DNA of 18,876 nucleotides from an uncultured Chloroflexota bacterium (GCA_937860285.1 CALMBS010000348.1:1-18876), one strand, 5' to 3'. Positions 1 through 6,367 are shown, counted from the first letter of the stretch. Numbers and translations are program-made. The notes: generated from the sequence alone by a model not told the origin.

Positions 1-60
1 CCGATCCGCGCATCCGGCTTTGAGCCGGCGGGCGGGGGGGGCGCACTTCACCGGCCTCCA

Positions 61-1083
61 TCACTCCGTCGCGATGGCTGAGCCGGACAGATCGGGTGGG
101 GGGATCTCCCCCAGGGCCATGCGGGCGATGTCCCCCAGGAATATGAGGGGCAGGCGGTACTCTGCAGCCACCGCGGCCAATCCGTCCAGGCACATGGGGC
201 ACAGGCAGACCATGGCCTGGGCCCCGGCGGCTATGGCGTCCCTGACGTTCTTCTCCTGGTCGGGCCGGGGATCACCGTTGCCCAGCAGCAGCTTGATGCT
301 GGCGCAGCAGAGGGCGTTCTCCCGGTCGAAGGTCCTAGGCACTCGGCGCACGCCCGCCATCTGGAACAGCTCATCCACGAAGTGCTCCTTCTCGGGCGTG
401 TGGCGGGAGGCGCAGGGCCGCTGGTACGCGATGCTGATGCCGAGGGGCCTGATGCGCCCGCGCTGCTCCCGCAGGCGGCCCACCAGGTGCTCCGAGAGGT
501 GGACCGGGCGGAAAGGGACCTCGATCCCGTAGTCCGGGGCCAGCCTGGCCAGCATGGCGTAGCAATCGTCGTGGAAGCAGACAACCTCCGTGGCGCCCGT
601 CAGGGCCAGCCGCTCCACCATCTCTCCGGCATGCTTCCTCTGCAGGCTGTTTTGGCCCCAGTGGCTGAATAGCATCCAGCAGAAGTAGGGCTTTCCGCCC
701 ACGCGCGGCAGGTCATACAGACCACCCTGCATCAGGTGGGGATGGGTCTTCTCAAAGAGGCAGGCGGTCATCACCCTGTCGGCCCGGGGATAGCCCGACA
801 GGGCCTTGGTGAAGGTGTAGCCGGCCTCCTGGGAGGCTGCCGCTTCCCGGCTCTTGAAGGAGTCGAACCTCTCCTGCAGCGCGGCGATGAGGTCGAAGGG
901 ATTGGCCCTGCGGGGGCAGACCTCGTTGCAGGCGTAGCAGGTGATGCACTGGCGCAGCGCCGGCGTCTCCTGCCCGGCCATCATGGCCTTCATCCAGGCG
1001 ACGGCCTGCTCCTGGTCCGCCTGGAGCCACGGGCACTTCGTCAGGCAGTCGCCGCAGAGGTCGCACTGATCCGGTTTGAACAC
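61..1083 (-). CDS. Ferredoxin-type 2x[4Fe-4S] / CCG-domain oxidoreductase subunit (HdrD/GlpC-like)
   Basis: Predicted electron-transfer subunit of 340 residues. An N-terminal ferredoxin pair is visible: CxxCxxCxxxCP at about residues 7-18 (CDLCGDCLTKCP) and a second at about 46-57 (CITCYACNEVCP), enough for two [4Fe-4S] clusters. The C-terminal half carries a CCG-like signature, C-x34-CC-x34-CxxC, ending in CLCPMC. In HdrB-type proteins this signature binds a noncubane cluster. An earlier CFHDDC looks like a degenerate half-motif. I chose the GTG at 1083 because GGGAGG lies 6 nt upstream. An in-frame GTG at 1140 would add 19 residues but has no visible ribosome site. The gene follows the zinc-ribbon gene on the same strand. 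No flavin or NAD subunit is adjacent, so the partner is unknown. Fe-S electron transfer is near certain from the motifs; the substrate is not assignable. Confidence 0.85.
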   Translation of the reverse strand: MFKPDQCDLCGDCLTKCPWLQADQEQAVAWMKAMMAGQETPALRQCITCYACNEVCPRRANPFDLIAALQERFDSFKSREAAASQEAGYTFTKALSGYPRADRVMTACLFEKTHPHLMQGGLYDLPRVGGKPYFCWMLFSHWGQNSLQRKHAGEMVERLALTGATEVVCFHDDCYAMLARLAPDYGIEVPFRPVHLSEHLVGRLREQRGRIRPLGISIAYQRPCASRHTPEKEHFVDELFQMAGVRRVPRTFDRENALCCASIKLLLGNGDPRPDQEKNVRDAIAAGAQAMVCLCPMCLDGLAAVAAEYRLPLIFLGDIARMALGEIPPPDLSGSAIATE

Positions 1084-1160
1084 GTTGAGCCTCCCGCCGA
1101 TCGAGTTGCCCGCTTCGACTCCGGACGCAGCGAGCGTCACGGGCGCATCATGCGCCCCGG

Positions 1161-1586
1161 CTACCAGGGCCGCAGGCAGTAGAGAAGCGCCTCAACGAAG
1201 GAGAGGGCCGGGTCGTATTCCCGGGCCTTCTGGAGCCGGACTCTCTCGAGCTCCTGGCGAATCTCACCGATCTCTCCGGCGTCCAGCCAGAAGCCGTGGC
1301 ACTTCGGGCAGTAGTCCGGGGGAATCCGGCCGAGGTCCAGAAAGGACACCTTGTCCATCCATCGATCGCACCTCGGGCATCCGCGCGTTGGCTCTGCGGC
1401 GCCCTCGGCTCTGCCCAGGCGCGCCATGGCCTCGATGCCCTGGTACACCGGAGTCCCCATGGCGTCCAGCTCGCCCATGTCGAACCACATGGCCCGACAG
1501 CTGCCGCAGACGTCGTAGTAGACCGGGCCCTTCCAGGTCTCTTCCAGCTTCTCAACCATCTGGCTGTGGCAGCTCGGGCACTTCAA
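1161..1586 (-). CDS. Double zf-TFIIB-type zinc-ribbon protein
   Basis: Small soluble protein of 141 residues made of two TFIIB-like zinc ribbons. The first has CPSC at residues 3-6 and CGSC at 27-30, followed by the family's W-F-D-x-G-E-L tail (34-40). The second has CPRC at 70-73 and CPKC at 93-96, followed by W-L-D-A-G-E-I (100-106). The two modules are joined by a linker of about 30 residues, and an Arg/Glu-rich helix follows. The start is TTG at 1586, preceded by a G-rich stretch of eight Gs about 7 nt upstream. Proteins with this Pfam-type module (zf-TFIIB) are common but poorly characterised, so zinc binding is a safe inference and any nucleic-acid role is not shown. It lies 89 nt downstream of the SDR gene and probably shares its transcript. 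Confidence 0.8.
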   Translation of the reverse strand: MKCPSCHSQMVEKLEETWKGPVYYDVCGSCRAMWFDMGELDAMGTPVYQGIEAMARLGRAEGAAEPTRGCPRCDRWMDKVSFLDLGRIPPDYCPKCHGFWLDAGEIGEIRQELERVRLQKAREYDPALSFVEALLYCLRPW

Positions 1587-1675
1587 TGGTCTTCCCCCCC
1601 CTTGATCTCACCGCATGCCTTCTCCAGGGCCGGACGCCGGGTCCGGGCTGGACGCGCAGGTGGCCCGCCCCGGCC

Positions 1676-2479
1676 TCAGGAAAGCAGGTACCCGCCGTCC
1701 ACCACCAGCATGGTGCCGGTGACGTAGTTCACCGCTTCGCTGGCGTAGAACAGGACCACCTTGGCGATATCGTCCGGCTCCCCGGGCCGGCCCATGGGCC
1801 ACCGGGTCTGGAACTTCTTGAGCATCTCCAGGGGGTCCTTGCCCGCGGCTTCCTGCTGCTCGCGGATCTTCTCCGAGCCGGGGGTCCAGATGCTGCCCGG
1901 CGCGATGGCATTGACGATGATGCCCTGCGGCGCCCACTCCAGCGCCAGGGCCTTGGTCAGGGAAAGGACTCCGCCCTTGGAGGCATTGTAGTGCGAGACA
2001 TCGCCCATGGGGTGCACCGCGTCGATGGAGGCCAGGTTGATGATCCGGCCGCCATGGCCGGCCTTGACCATCTCGCGTGCCGCTGCCTGGCAGAAGAAGA
2101 ACGTGCCCTTGAGGTTGATATCCAGCACCCGGTCCCAGAGCTCCTCGGAGGTATCCAGGGCCTTGGAGATGGGGTATATGCCGGCGTTGTTGACCAGTAT
2201 GTCCAGGCTGCCGAAGGCCTGCACCGTGGCCTCGGCCACCCGCTTGGCGTCCGCCAGGCTGCGGATGTCAGCCTTGACGGCCTGCGCCTTGCCGCCCTTC
2301 TCTCCGACCCGCTGCACCACCTTATTGGCCGCGTCCATGTCGATATCCACGATCATCACCGAAGCGCCGGCCTCCGCCAGTCGCATGACGATGGCCCGGC
2401 CTATGCCCATGGCGCCGCCCGTCACGATGGCCCCCTTGCCGGTCAGGTCGAAAATCTGAGCGATGGTCTTCTTAGCCAC
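1676..2479 (-). CDS. Classical short-chain dehydrogenase/reductase (SDR)
   Basis: NAD(P)(H)-dependent oxidoreductase of 267 residues, the normal length for a classical SDR. The cofactor motif TGGAMGIG is at residues 20-27. Asp45 at the end of the second beta strand suggests NAD(H) rather than NADP(H) preference. NNAG is at 97-100, and the catalytic tetrad is complete: Asn122, Ser151, Tyr164 and Lys168 (YNASK). The C-terminus has the usual GTMLVVDGG ending. It resembles FabG or glucose dehydrogenase-type enzymes, but the substrate cannot be read from sequence and no fatty-acid genes are adjacent. The start is GTG at 2479, with GGGGGAGGGAG about 8 nt upstream. It lies 94 nt downstream of the methyltransferase gene, and a possible -10 (TAATAT) sits in that gap. 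Confidence 0.92.
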   Translation of the reverse strand: MAKKTIAQIFDLTGKGAIVTGGAMGIGRAIVMRLAEAGASVMIVDIDMDAANKVVQRVGEKGGKAQAVKADIRSLADAKRVAEATVQAFGSLDILVNNAGIYPISKALDTSEELWDRVLDINLKGTFFFCQAAAREMVKAGHGGRIINLASIDAVHPMGDVSHYNASKGGVLSLTKALALEWAPQGIIVNAIAPGSIWTPGSEKIREQQEAAGKDPLEMLKKFQTRWPMGRPGEPDDIAKVVLFYASEAVNYVTGTMLVVDGGYLLS

Positions 2480-2573
2480 GTTTGATACTCCCTCCCCCTG
2501 TTAGATTTGTGTCGCTCTATATTAGCACGTGCCCCGCCGGGGAGGCCAACGTGTCCGGGTGCGGGCCGCCGGT

Positions 2574-3371
2574 CTACGCGCGGTCGCGCGACTGCCGGCT
2601 GGAGGCACTGGTGGCGGTCCGGGGCCTCCTCCGGCCGGCGACGAAGTAGACCCGCGCTGAGCTGCGCCCCGGCCGGTCCATCCGCTCCAGGCTGGCCCAG
2701 CAGGCCATCTCCCGCAGCTGCGCTCCGGCCAGGCACCGCCGGACCTGTGTCAGGGTGTAGCCCCGCTCCCGGTGCACCTCGTCCATTCTCACCCATGAGT
2801 CCCCCTTGCGGCGGAAGCCGGTGAGGTGCAGGCTGGCGATCCTGGTGCCGGCATCATACTGCGGGACAGAGGCGAGGAAGGCATCGCCGGTGTCCACATG
2901 AACCTGTCCGGGCTCCCGGACCCATTCGACGGCCAGGCCGTGGATGGTGTTCATGTCGAAGATGAAGACGCCGTTGTCACCGAGAAGGCGGGATACCCCG
3001 GAGAAGGTGCGGGCCAGGTCCTCGGCCTCCATGAGGTAGTTCAGGCTGTCGAACCAGCAGGTGACCAGGTCGAACCTGCCCCGCAGGCGGAGGGAGCGCA
3101 TGTCCTGCTGCAGAAACCTCACGGCTACGCCCTCAGCCTCCGCCCGCTCCCGGGCGATGTCCAGCATCCGCCGGGAGGCGTCGACGCCGGTAACCCGCAG
3201 GCCCCTCCTGGCCATGGCCAGCGCGAACGTCCCGTCGCCGCAGGCCAGGTCCAGTATCCTCCTCGGCCAGAGGCCTAACCTCTCCAGGACTGCCGGCAGC
3301 ATCCTCACCATCTGGGCGCTGTAGCGGGGCCAGCCTCCCTCGGCGTAGAACGCGGCGAAGTCATGGTACAT
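2574..3371 (-). CDS. Class I SAM-dependent methyltransferase
   Basis: A 265-residue Rossmann-fold methyltransferase. Motif I is DLACGDGTF at residues 41-49, followed by the acidic GVDAS loop, and FDLVTCWFDSLNYL is the motif IV region. The N-terminal YHDFAAFYAEGGW resembles SAM methyltransferases annotated as methyltransferase-domain 25 or ubiE-like, whose substrates are mostly unknown. The last 20 or so residues are Arg/Ser-rich and look disordered. The ATG at 3371 lies only 8 nt after the stop of the upstream SpoIIAA-like gene, so the two are almost certainly co-transcribed and possibly translationally coupled. The acceptor substrate is not predictable. Confidence 0.88.
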   Translation of the reverse strand: MYHDFAAFYAEGGWPRYSAQMVRMLPAVLERLGLWPRRILDLACGDGTFALAMARRGLRVTGVDASRRMLDIARERAEAEGVAVRFLQQDMRSLRLRGRFDLVTCWFDSLNYLMEAEDLARTFSGVSRLLGDNGVFIFDMNTIHGLAVEWVREPGQVHVDTGDAFLASVPQYDAGTRIASLHLTGFRRKGDSWVRMDEVHRERGYTLTQVRRCLAGAQLREMACWASLERMDRPGRSSARVYFVAGRRRPRTATSASSRQSRDRA

Positions 3372-3379
3372 GGAGCGGT

Positions 3380-3763
3380 CTACTTTTTCTGGCGCTTGCT
3401 CTGCTCCTTGACCAGCCAGTCCTTCGCTTCGTCAAGCCCGTCGAAGAAGCGCGATCCTCTCCCGAAGAGCTGGGCCACGGCCTTCTCCAGCCCGGTCAGT
3501 CCCACAATGGCGGTCGGCCCATCCGGGATCTTGGCGGCCTTGGTGGCGGCGGCGAGCTCCCTGGACTTGGCGGTGGTGGCCGGAGTCATGGCGGTGTTCT
3601 TGGCCGAGAGCTCCACCAGGACCGGGGGGCTGGAGCGGTCCCTGAGGAGCTCCTGTTTCAGGTCCTCCTGGGCCTCGATGTACTCTGCCTCGGGCAGGTC
3701 TCTGGCATCCATGTACAGGATCCTGGTGCCCTGGTGCGTGATCCACTGGACTCGCTTCCCCAT
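3380..3763 (-). CDS. SpoIIAA-like (STAS/SEC14 fold) single-domain protein, paralog 3
   Basis: A 127-residue soluble protein, third in transcription order of a tandem family. Shared landmarks are the N-terminal W-I-T-H-x-G-x-x-I-L-Y-M-D, the central VLVEL strand, AIVGLTGLEKAVAQL, and the C-terminal FDGLDEAKDWLV. This layout fits the SpoIIAA-like/STAS-SEC14 family, small alpha/beta domains that may bind a ligand or another protein; the match is by pattern only. A Lys-rich tail (KRQKK) ends the protein. ATG 3763 has GGGAGG 7 nt upstream. It is more divergent than the two upstream copies (VLVEL where paralog 2 has VLIDL). The 8-nt gap to the methyltransferase suggests a functional link or at least co-expression. 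Confidence 0.8.
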   Translation of the reverse strand: MGKRVQWITHQGTRILYMDARDLPEAEYIEAQEDLKQELLRDRSSPPVLVELSAKNTAMTPATTAKSRELAAATKAAKIPDGPTAIVGLTGLEKAVAQLFGRGSRFFDGLDEAKDWLVKEQSKRQKK

Positions 3764-3833
3764 GGAGCAACCTCCCTTGCCTCAGATTGACCGCTGCCGA
3801 GGTGCCGTGAGCGGGGCGCCCGCCAGGGCCGTG

Positions 3834-4205
3834 CTAGGAGCGCTTCTCGTCCTGCAGGACCAGCCACTCCTTGCCTTCCTCGACGGTGTCGGCGAAATGG
3901 GTCTGCCTGGCGGACAGGGTGGCCACGGACTTCATCACCTTGCTCATCCCCACCACCGCATTGGGGCCGAAGGGCACTCCGGCGGCTTGGGCGGCGGAGG
4001 TCAGCTCCTTGGCCCGGTTCATGGTGGCGGTGGTGATCTGCGTCCGGGTCAAATCTATCAGGACCAGGGGGGCCGAGCGCTCCTGGAGCATGGCCTGCTG
4101 GAACTCCTGCAGGGCCTTGAGATACTCCGCCTCCTTGAGGCCGGCGCAGTTGACGAAGAGGATACTCTTTCCTTTGTGGGTCGTCCATTGCACGTACTTT
4201 GCCAT
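3834..4205 (-). CDS. SpoIIAA-like (STAS/SEC14 fold) single-domain protein, paralog 2
   Basis: A 123-residue protein and the middle member of the tandem trio. It shares 12 of 15 residues with paralog 1 in the opening block (KYVQWTTHKGKSILF versus KYVRWITHKGKEILF). It also has the family core strand VLIDLT, the AVVGMSK turn and the C-terminal TVEEGKEWLV. There is no signal peptide, membrane segment or catalytic motif. Proteins of this fold usually work as regulatory or ligand-binding modules, so a regulatory or scaffolding role is a guess. The start ATG 4205 has GGAGG 6 nt upstream. A 70-nt gap separates it from paralog 3. The space upstream, towards paralog 1, holds the decayed end of a fourth copy. 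Confidence 0.8.
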   Translation of the reverse strand: MAKYVQWTTHKGKSILFVNCAGLKEAEYLKALQEFQQAMLQERSAPLVLIDLTRTQITTATMNRAKELTSAAQAAGVPFGPNAVVGMSKVMKSVATLSARQTHFADTVEEGKEWLVLQDEKRS

Positions 4206-4237
4206 GTTGCGCCTCCGTGCTTCCAGATCTCAGCCGG

Positions 4238-4330
4238 CTACCGCCGTCGTTTGCCTTGCTCCCTGGCCTCGTCGACGTTGTTGAAGAAGCGCGATCCCCT
4301 GGAGAAGAGCAGGGCGTCCCCTACTCCCGG
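4238..4330 (-). pseudogene. C-terminal remnant of a fourth SpoIIAA-like copy
   Basis: On the minus strand this stretch encodes ALLFSRGSRFFNNVDEAR, then EQGKRRR and a stop at 4238-4240. It aligns with the tail of paralog 3 (LFGRGSRFFDGLDEAK followed by DWLVKEQSKRQKK), but about five residues (DWLVK) are missing. The frame is closed just upstream by a TAA at 4331-4333. No start, core domain or ribosome site belongs to it. At DNA level, 25 of 30 bases match between 4281-4310 and 3441-3470 of paralog 3. The fragment begins right where the stop codon of paralog 1 lies, as expected if a deletion joined paralog 1 to the end of a lost copy. Confidence 0.7.
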
Positions 4331-4698
4331 TTATCGGCCTCCGCCACCAGCCAGTCCTTGCCCTCCTCCAGCGTCTTGCAGAAATGCGCCTCCAGGCCGA
4401 GGCCCCTGGCGATGAGCTGCGCCGTCGATTTCTGCAGCGCGGTCATGCCCACGAAGGCCAGCCGGGTGTCCGGATGGCTCTTCACCGCGGCGGCTACCTC
4501 TTTGGCCTTGGTCATGGTCTTGGTCTCCAGCGTGATGTCAGTCGTGTCGATCAGTATCAGGCGGACATCCGGCCTCTTCCGTATCTCCTGCCTCATCTCT
4601 TCCCAGGCCACAATGCCCTCTTCCCCGCTGACCCGCGGGGTGTCCATGAAGAGTATCTCTTTGCCCTTGTGTGTGATCCAGCGCACGTACTTGGCCAT
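4321..4698 (-). CDS. SpoIIAA-like (STAS/SEC14 fold) single-domain protein, paralog 1
   Basis: A 125-residue protein, first of the tandem trio in transcription order. It opens with MAKYVRWITHKGKEILFMD, has the core strand LILIDTTDI, then AFVGMTALQKSTAQL, and closes with TLEEGKDWLV, matching the other two copies along its whole length. I chose ATG 4698 because AAGGAG lies 5 nt upstream and because all three paralogs then begin at the same point. The open frame continues further upstream, but that extension is low-complexity, Arg/Ser/Pro-rich and without homology to the paralogs. It lies 121 nt downstream of the dodecin gene. The function is unassigned beyond a probable small regulatory or ligand-binding domain. 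Confidence 0.8.
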   Translation of the reverse strand: MAKYVRWITHKGKEILFMDTPRVSGEEGIVAWEEMRQEIRKRPDVRLILIDTTDITLETKTMTKAKEVAAAVKSHPDTRLAFVGMTALQKSTAQLIARGLGLEAHFCKTLEEGKDWLVAEADNRE

Positions 4699-4819
4699 CG
4701 TTGCTCCTTGAACCTGTCTGCCGCTTGATCGGCTCGAGAGCCCGCCGGCGTCAGCGGGCTCTCTGCGCTTGCCGGCTTGGTTGACCGGGCCAGGCGGGTC
4801 CCATGGTCGCCGCCGGGTG

Positions 4820-5035
4820 CTAGTCCTCCTTCTCGTACTTGAACGAGAGCTTGATCTTGGTACGGTAGGCCCGCACCTTCCCATCGTCGATCTGGATGTC
4901 CATCTCAACAACCTCGGCGATGCGCAGGTCACGCAGGCTCCTCGACGCCTGATCGACAGCAACCTGGGCGGCCTTCTCCCAGGACTCCGTGCTGGTACCC
5001 ACGAGCTCTATCACCTTGTACACGCTATCTGCCAT
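4820..5035 (-). CDS. Dodecin family protein
   Basis: A 71-residue protein matching the dodecin family along its whole length: SVYKVIELVGTS, SWEKAA, SLRDLRIAEVVEMD and the final KLSFKYE. Dodecins form hollow dodecamers; many bind flavins (FMN, riboflavin, lumichrome) and buffer free flavin in the cytoplasm. The Trp that stacks on flavin in archaeal and Thermus dodecins (in the WAEV or WFEV context) is replaced by Ile39 here. This resembles the Mycobacterium SecE2-like subgroup, reported as calcium-containing, so flavin binding is uncertain. The start is ATG 5035, with GGAGGAGG 5 nt upstream; an ATG seven codons earlier overlaps that ribosome site and is rejected. It probably heads the transcript that continues into the SpoIIAA-like trio. 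Confidence 0.92.
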   Translation of the reverse strand: MADSVYKVIELVGTSTESWEKAAQVAVDQASRSLRDLRIAEVVEMDIQIDDGKVRAYRTKIKLSFKYEKED

Positions 5036-5056
5036 GATAACCTCCTCCTTCTGCAT

Positions 5057-5380
5057 CCGGCCCTCTGCCGCGGGGCCGGTGATACCGCGATAATGAGAGA
5101 GACGGTCGACAACGACTGAAACATGCGTGTGTTAAACACGACTTCCGATGGTCGCTATCACCAACCACCGGCCGCAAGCGCGGCCGTATGACACAGTAAT
5201 GATGGGGTATTCGAGTTCAGGCAGCAAAGCAGCCTCGCCCTGAGCCCGCCGGCGCTTCGCTGCCTATCGACTCTTGATGCCAGACAGAAGACAGCACCAG
5301 GGGACGACACGCTGCGTCCGCGCGGCGAGGGAGGCCGGCCCGGTCACCTCCGCCAAGCGTGCTGTGCACGGCAAGAAAGG
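5057..5380 (-). other. Gene-free region upstream of dodecin
   Basis: I see no convincing coding frame on either strand in these 324 bases. The region holds the long inverted repeat at 5219-5265 and a 6-bp hairpin (GGCCGC-AAGC-GCGGCC) at 5170-5185. The dodecin promoter should lie here. The best I can point to on the minus strand is an AT-richer stretch around 5085-5120, with a TTGTCG but no well-spaced -10, so I do not call it. Confidence 0.5.
5219..5265 (-). repeat. Long inverted repeat, potential RNA stem-loop
   Basis: The arms at 5219-5230 and 5254-5265 are complementary in 11 of 12 positions, around a 23-nt spacer. In minus-strand RNA the odd position becomes a G-U pair, while in plus-strand RNA it would be an A-C mismatch, so the structure fits minus-strand transcription. 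It lies downstream of the DUF5679-type gene and upstream of dodecin. There is no T-run after it, so it is not a textbook terminator. It could be a 3' processing or attenuation structure. Confidence 0.4.
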
Positions 5381-5524
5381 CTAGGACCTGCCGATCCGGA
5401 AAACCTTGGTCCCGCAGGATGGGCAGGAGCCGCTGACCGCAGGCCGTTTGTTCTTAAGGGTCACCTGCTTGGCGCCCTTGATTTCGACCTTCTTCTTGCA
5501 CTTGACGCAGTAGGCTTGTGGCAT
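5381..5524 (-). CDS. DUF5679-like small zinc-ribbon protein
   Basis: A 47-residue protein with CxxC knuckles at residues 6-9 (CVKC) and 34-37 (CPSC). Between them lies a Lys-rich segment, then GTKVFRIGRS at the end. The pattern YCVKCKxKxEIKxA...CPxCGTKxFRIG matches the DUF5679 family, small proteins frequent in Chloroflexota and some archaea, of unknown function. Zinc binding is inferred from the cysteines. The start ATG 5524 has GAGGAGG 6 nt upstream, and a near-consensus promoter lies about 70 nt upstream, which suggests strong expression. It is separated from dodecin by a long non-coding gap, so it is probably monocistronic. Confidence 0.85.
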   Translation of the reverse strand: MPQAYCVKCKKKVEIKGAKQVTLKNKRPAVSGSCPSCGTKVFRIGRS

Positions 5525-5590
5525 CGTTTTCCTCCTCTAAGATGATCGAGGTCCCGCTCGCTCAATCGTGCTCACGAGTACACTGTGCGA

Positions 5591-5620
5591 ATAATAGGCA
5601 CAAGGTTCACGCTTTGTCAA
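5591..5620 (-). promoter_or_regulatory. Near-consensus sigma70-type promoter for the DUF5679-like gene
   Basis: Reading the minus strand, a perfect -35 TTGACA (5615-5620) is followed by an 18-nt spacer and a -10 TATTAT (5591-5596). The start codon at 5524 then has a leader of about 60 nt. This is the best housekeeping-type promoter in the window. Confidence 0.75.
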
Positions 5621-5682
5621 GAGGGGAGAAGCACGAAATCACCACTGTGGGCCTCTCTGCGGAAGGCGCGGCTGCCGGCCCG

Positions 5683-6252
5683 TCACTTGAGGTGCCGTCC
5701 CACGCTCCAGGCCTTCCCGAGGACCTGGCCCAGCGCCTGGTATCGGGCGGCAGGGGAGGTGACGTAGATCAGGGGCTGGATCTTCTCGACGTCCGGTTGC
5801 CCGTCCGTCAGGCACTCCTCCGAGACGTGTGTCTGGACGATCCGGCCGATCAGCAGGCTGTGGCTGCCCAGGTCAAGGGCCCGGTCGACGCTGCACTCCA
5901 GGTTGACGGGGCACTGCTCGATGAGCGGGGCGCGGGCCGCCTGTCCGTAGAACACCCGAAAGCGGCAGTCGCGGGCCTTGTCGGCCCGGGCTCCGGAGAC
6001 GGTGCCGCAGTAGTCGGTCTCCTTCACCTGCGCCGCCGCCGGGATGTTGACGGAGAACGCCTGGTTTTGCTCGATGCCCTTGAGCGTGTGCCGGCCGTGG
6101 CGGATGGCCACCGAGACCATCGGGGGGTCTCCGCAGGCGATACCGCCCCAGGCGACGGTCATGAAGTTCGGGCGCCCGTCCACGTCGGCCCCCACCAGCA
6201 TCGCGGGCATGGGATAGATCAGGGTCTGGGGTCCCAGCGCTACTTTGGCCAT
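5683..6252 (-). CDS. Flavin reductase-like FMN-binding split-barrel protein
   Basis: A 189-residue protein of the flavin reductase-like domain family, which uses FMN in a split barrel. Visible features are the N-terminal P-x-P-A-M-L-V-G-A-D-x-x-G-R-P-N-F-M-T-V-A-W motif, the SVAIRHGRHTL segment and AFSVNIPAA, and CSVDRALDLGSHSLLIGRI, all typical of the family. Such proteins reduce free flavin or act as flavoredoxins in anaerobes. Which of these applies is unknown, although flavoredoxin-like roles are common in strict anaerobes. The start is ATG 6252, with AAGGAGGG 6 nt upstream; the open frame upstream of it is not conserved-looking. A TATAAT lies about 40 nt upstream. It is divergent from the methyltransferase gene at 6368. 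Confidence 0.88.
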   Translation of the reverse strand: MAKVALGPQTLIYPMPAMLVGADVDGRPNFMTVAWGGIACGDPPMVSVAIRHGRHTLKGIEQNQAFSVNIPAAAQVKETDYCGTVSGARADKARDCRFRVFYGQAARAPLIEQCPVNLECSVDRALDLGSHSLLIGRIVQTHVSEECLTDGQPDVEKIQPLIYVTSPAARYQALGQVLGKAWSVGRHLK

Positions 6253-6291
6253 GGTCTGCCCTCCTTCGCATCTACCGGGTGAAGATGCCCC

Positions 6292-6297
6292 ATTATA
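6292..6297 (-). promoter_or_regulatory. Candidate -10 element for the flavin reductase-like gene
   Basis: A perfect TATAAT on the minus strand, giving a leader of roughly 33 nt to the ATG at 6252. No good -35 is visible at 16-18 nt, so it is a partial call. Confidence 0.45.
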
Positions 6298-6367
6298 TCG
6301 CTCGGGGCCACGCGGCACTTGCCGGGGCCGGCCGGATGGGCCAGAATAGGCAGGGAGTCAGCGGCAT

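Noticed and set aside
14..28. CCGGCT-TTG-AGCCGG hairpin after the first gene
   Set aside because: A 6-bp stem with a 3-nt loop and no T-tail in the direction of the gene; common by chance in GC-rich DNA.
1141..1157. Perfect inverted repeat GGGCGCAT-C-ATGCGCCC
   Set aside because: The loop is too short and no T-run follows. It lies within the leader of the Fe-S protein; I cannot assign a role.
1076..2485. Plus-strand open frame of 469 codons opposite the zinc-ribbon and SDR genes
   Set aside because: Both genes on the minus strand have complete motifs; this frame has none.
4699..4962. N-terminal extension of SpoIIAA-like paralog 1
   Set aside because: It overlaps the dodecin 3' part in another frame, and the paralogs all begin at MAK/MGK.
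6319..6347. TTGCCG-17-CAGAAT as promoter of the Tam-like gene
   Set aside because: The implied start would fall at about 6354, on top of the only ribosome-site candidate (GGGAG at 6353-6357).
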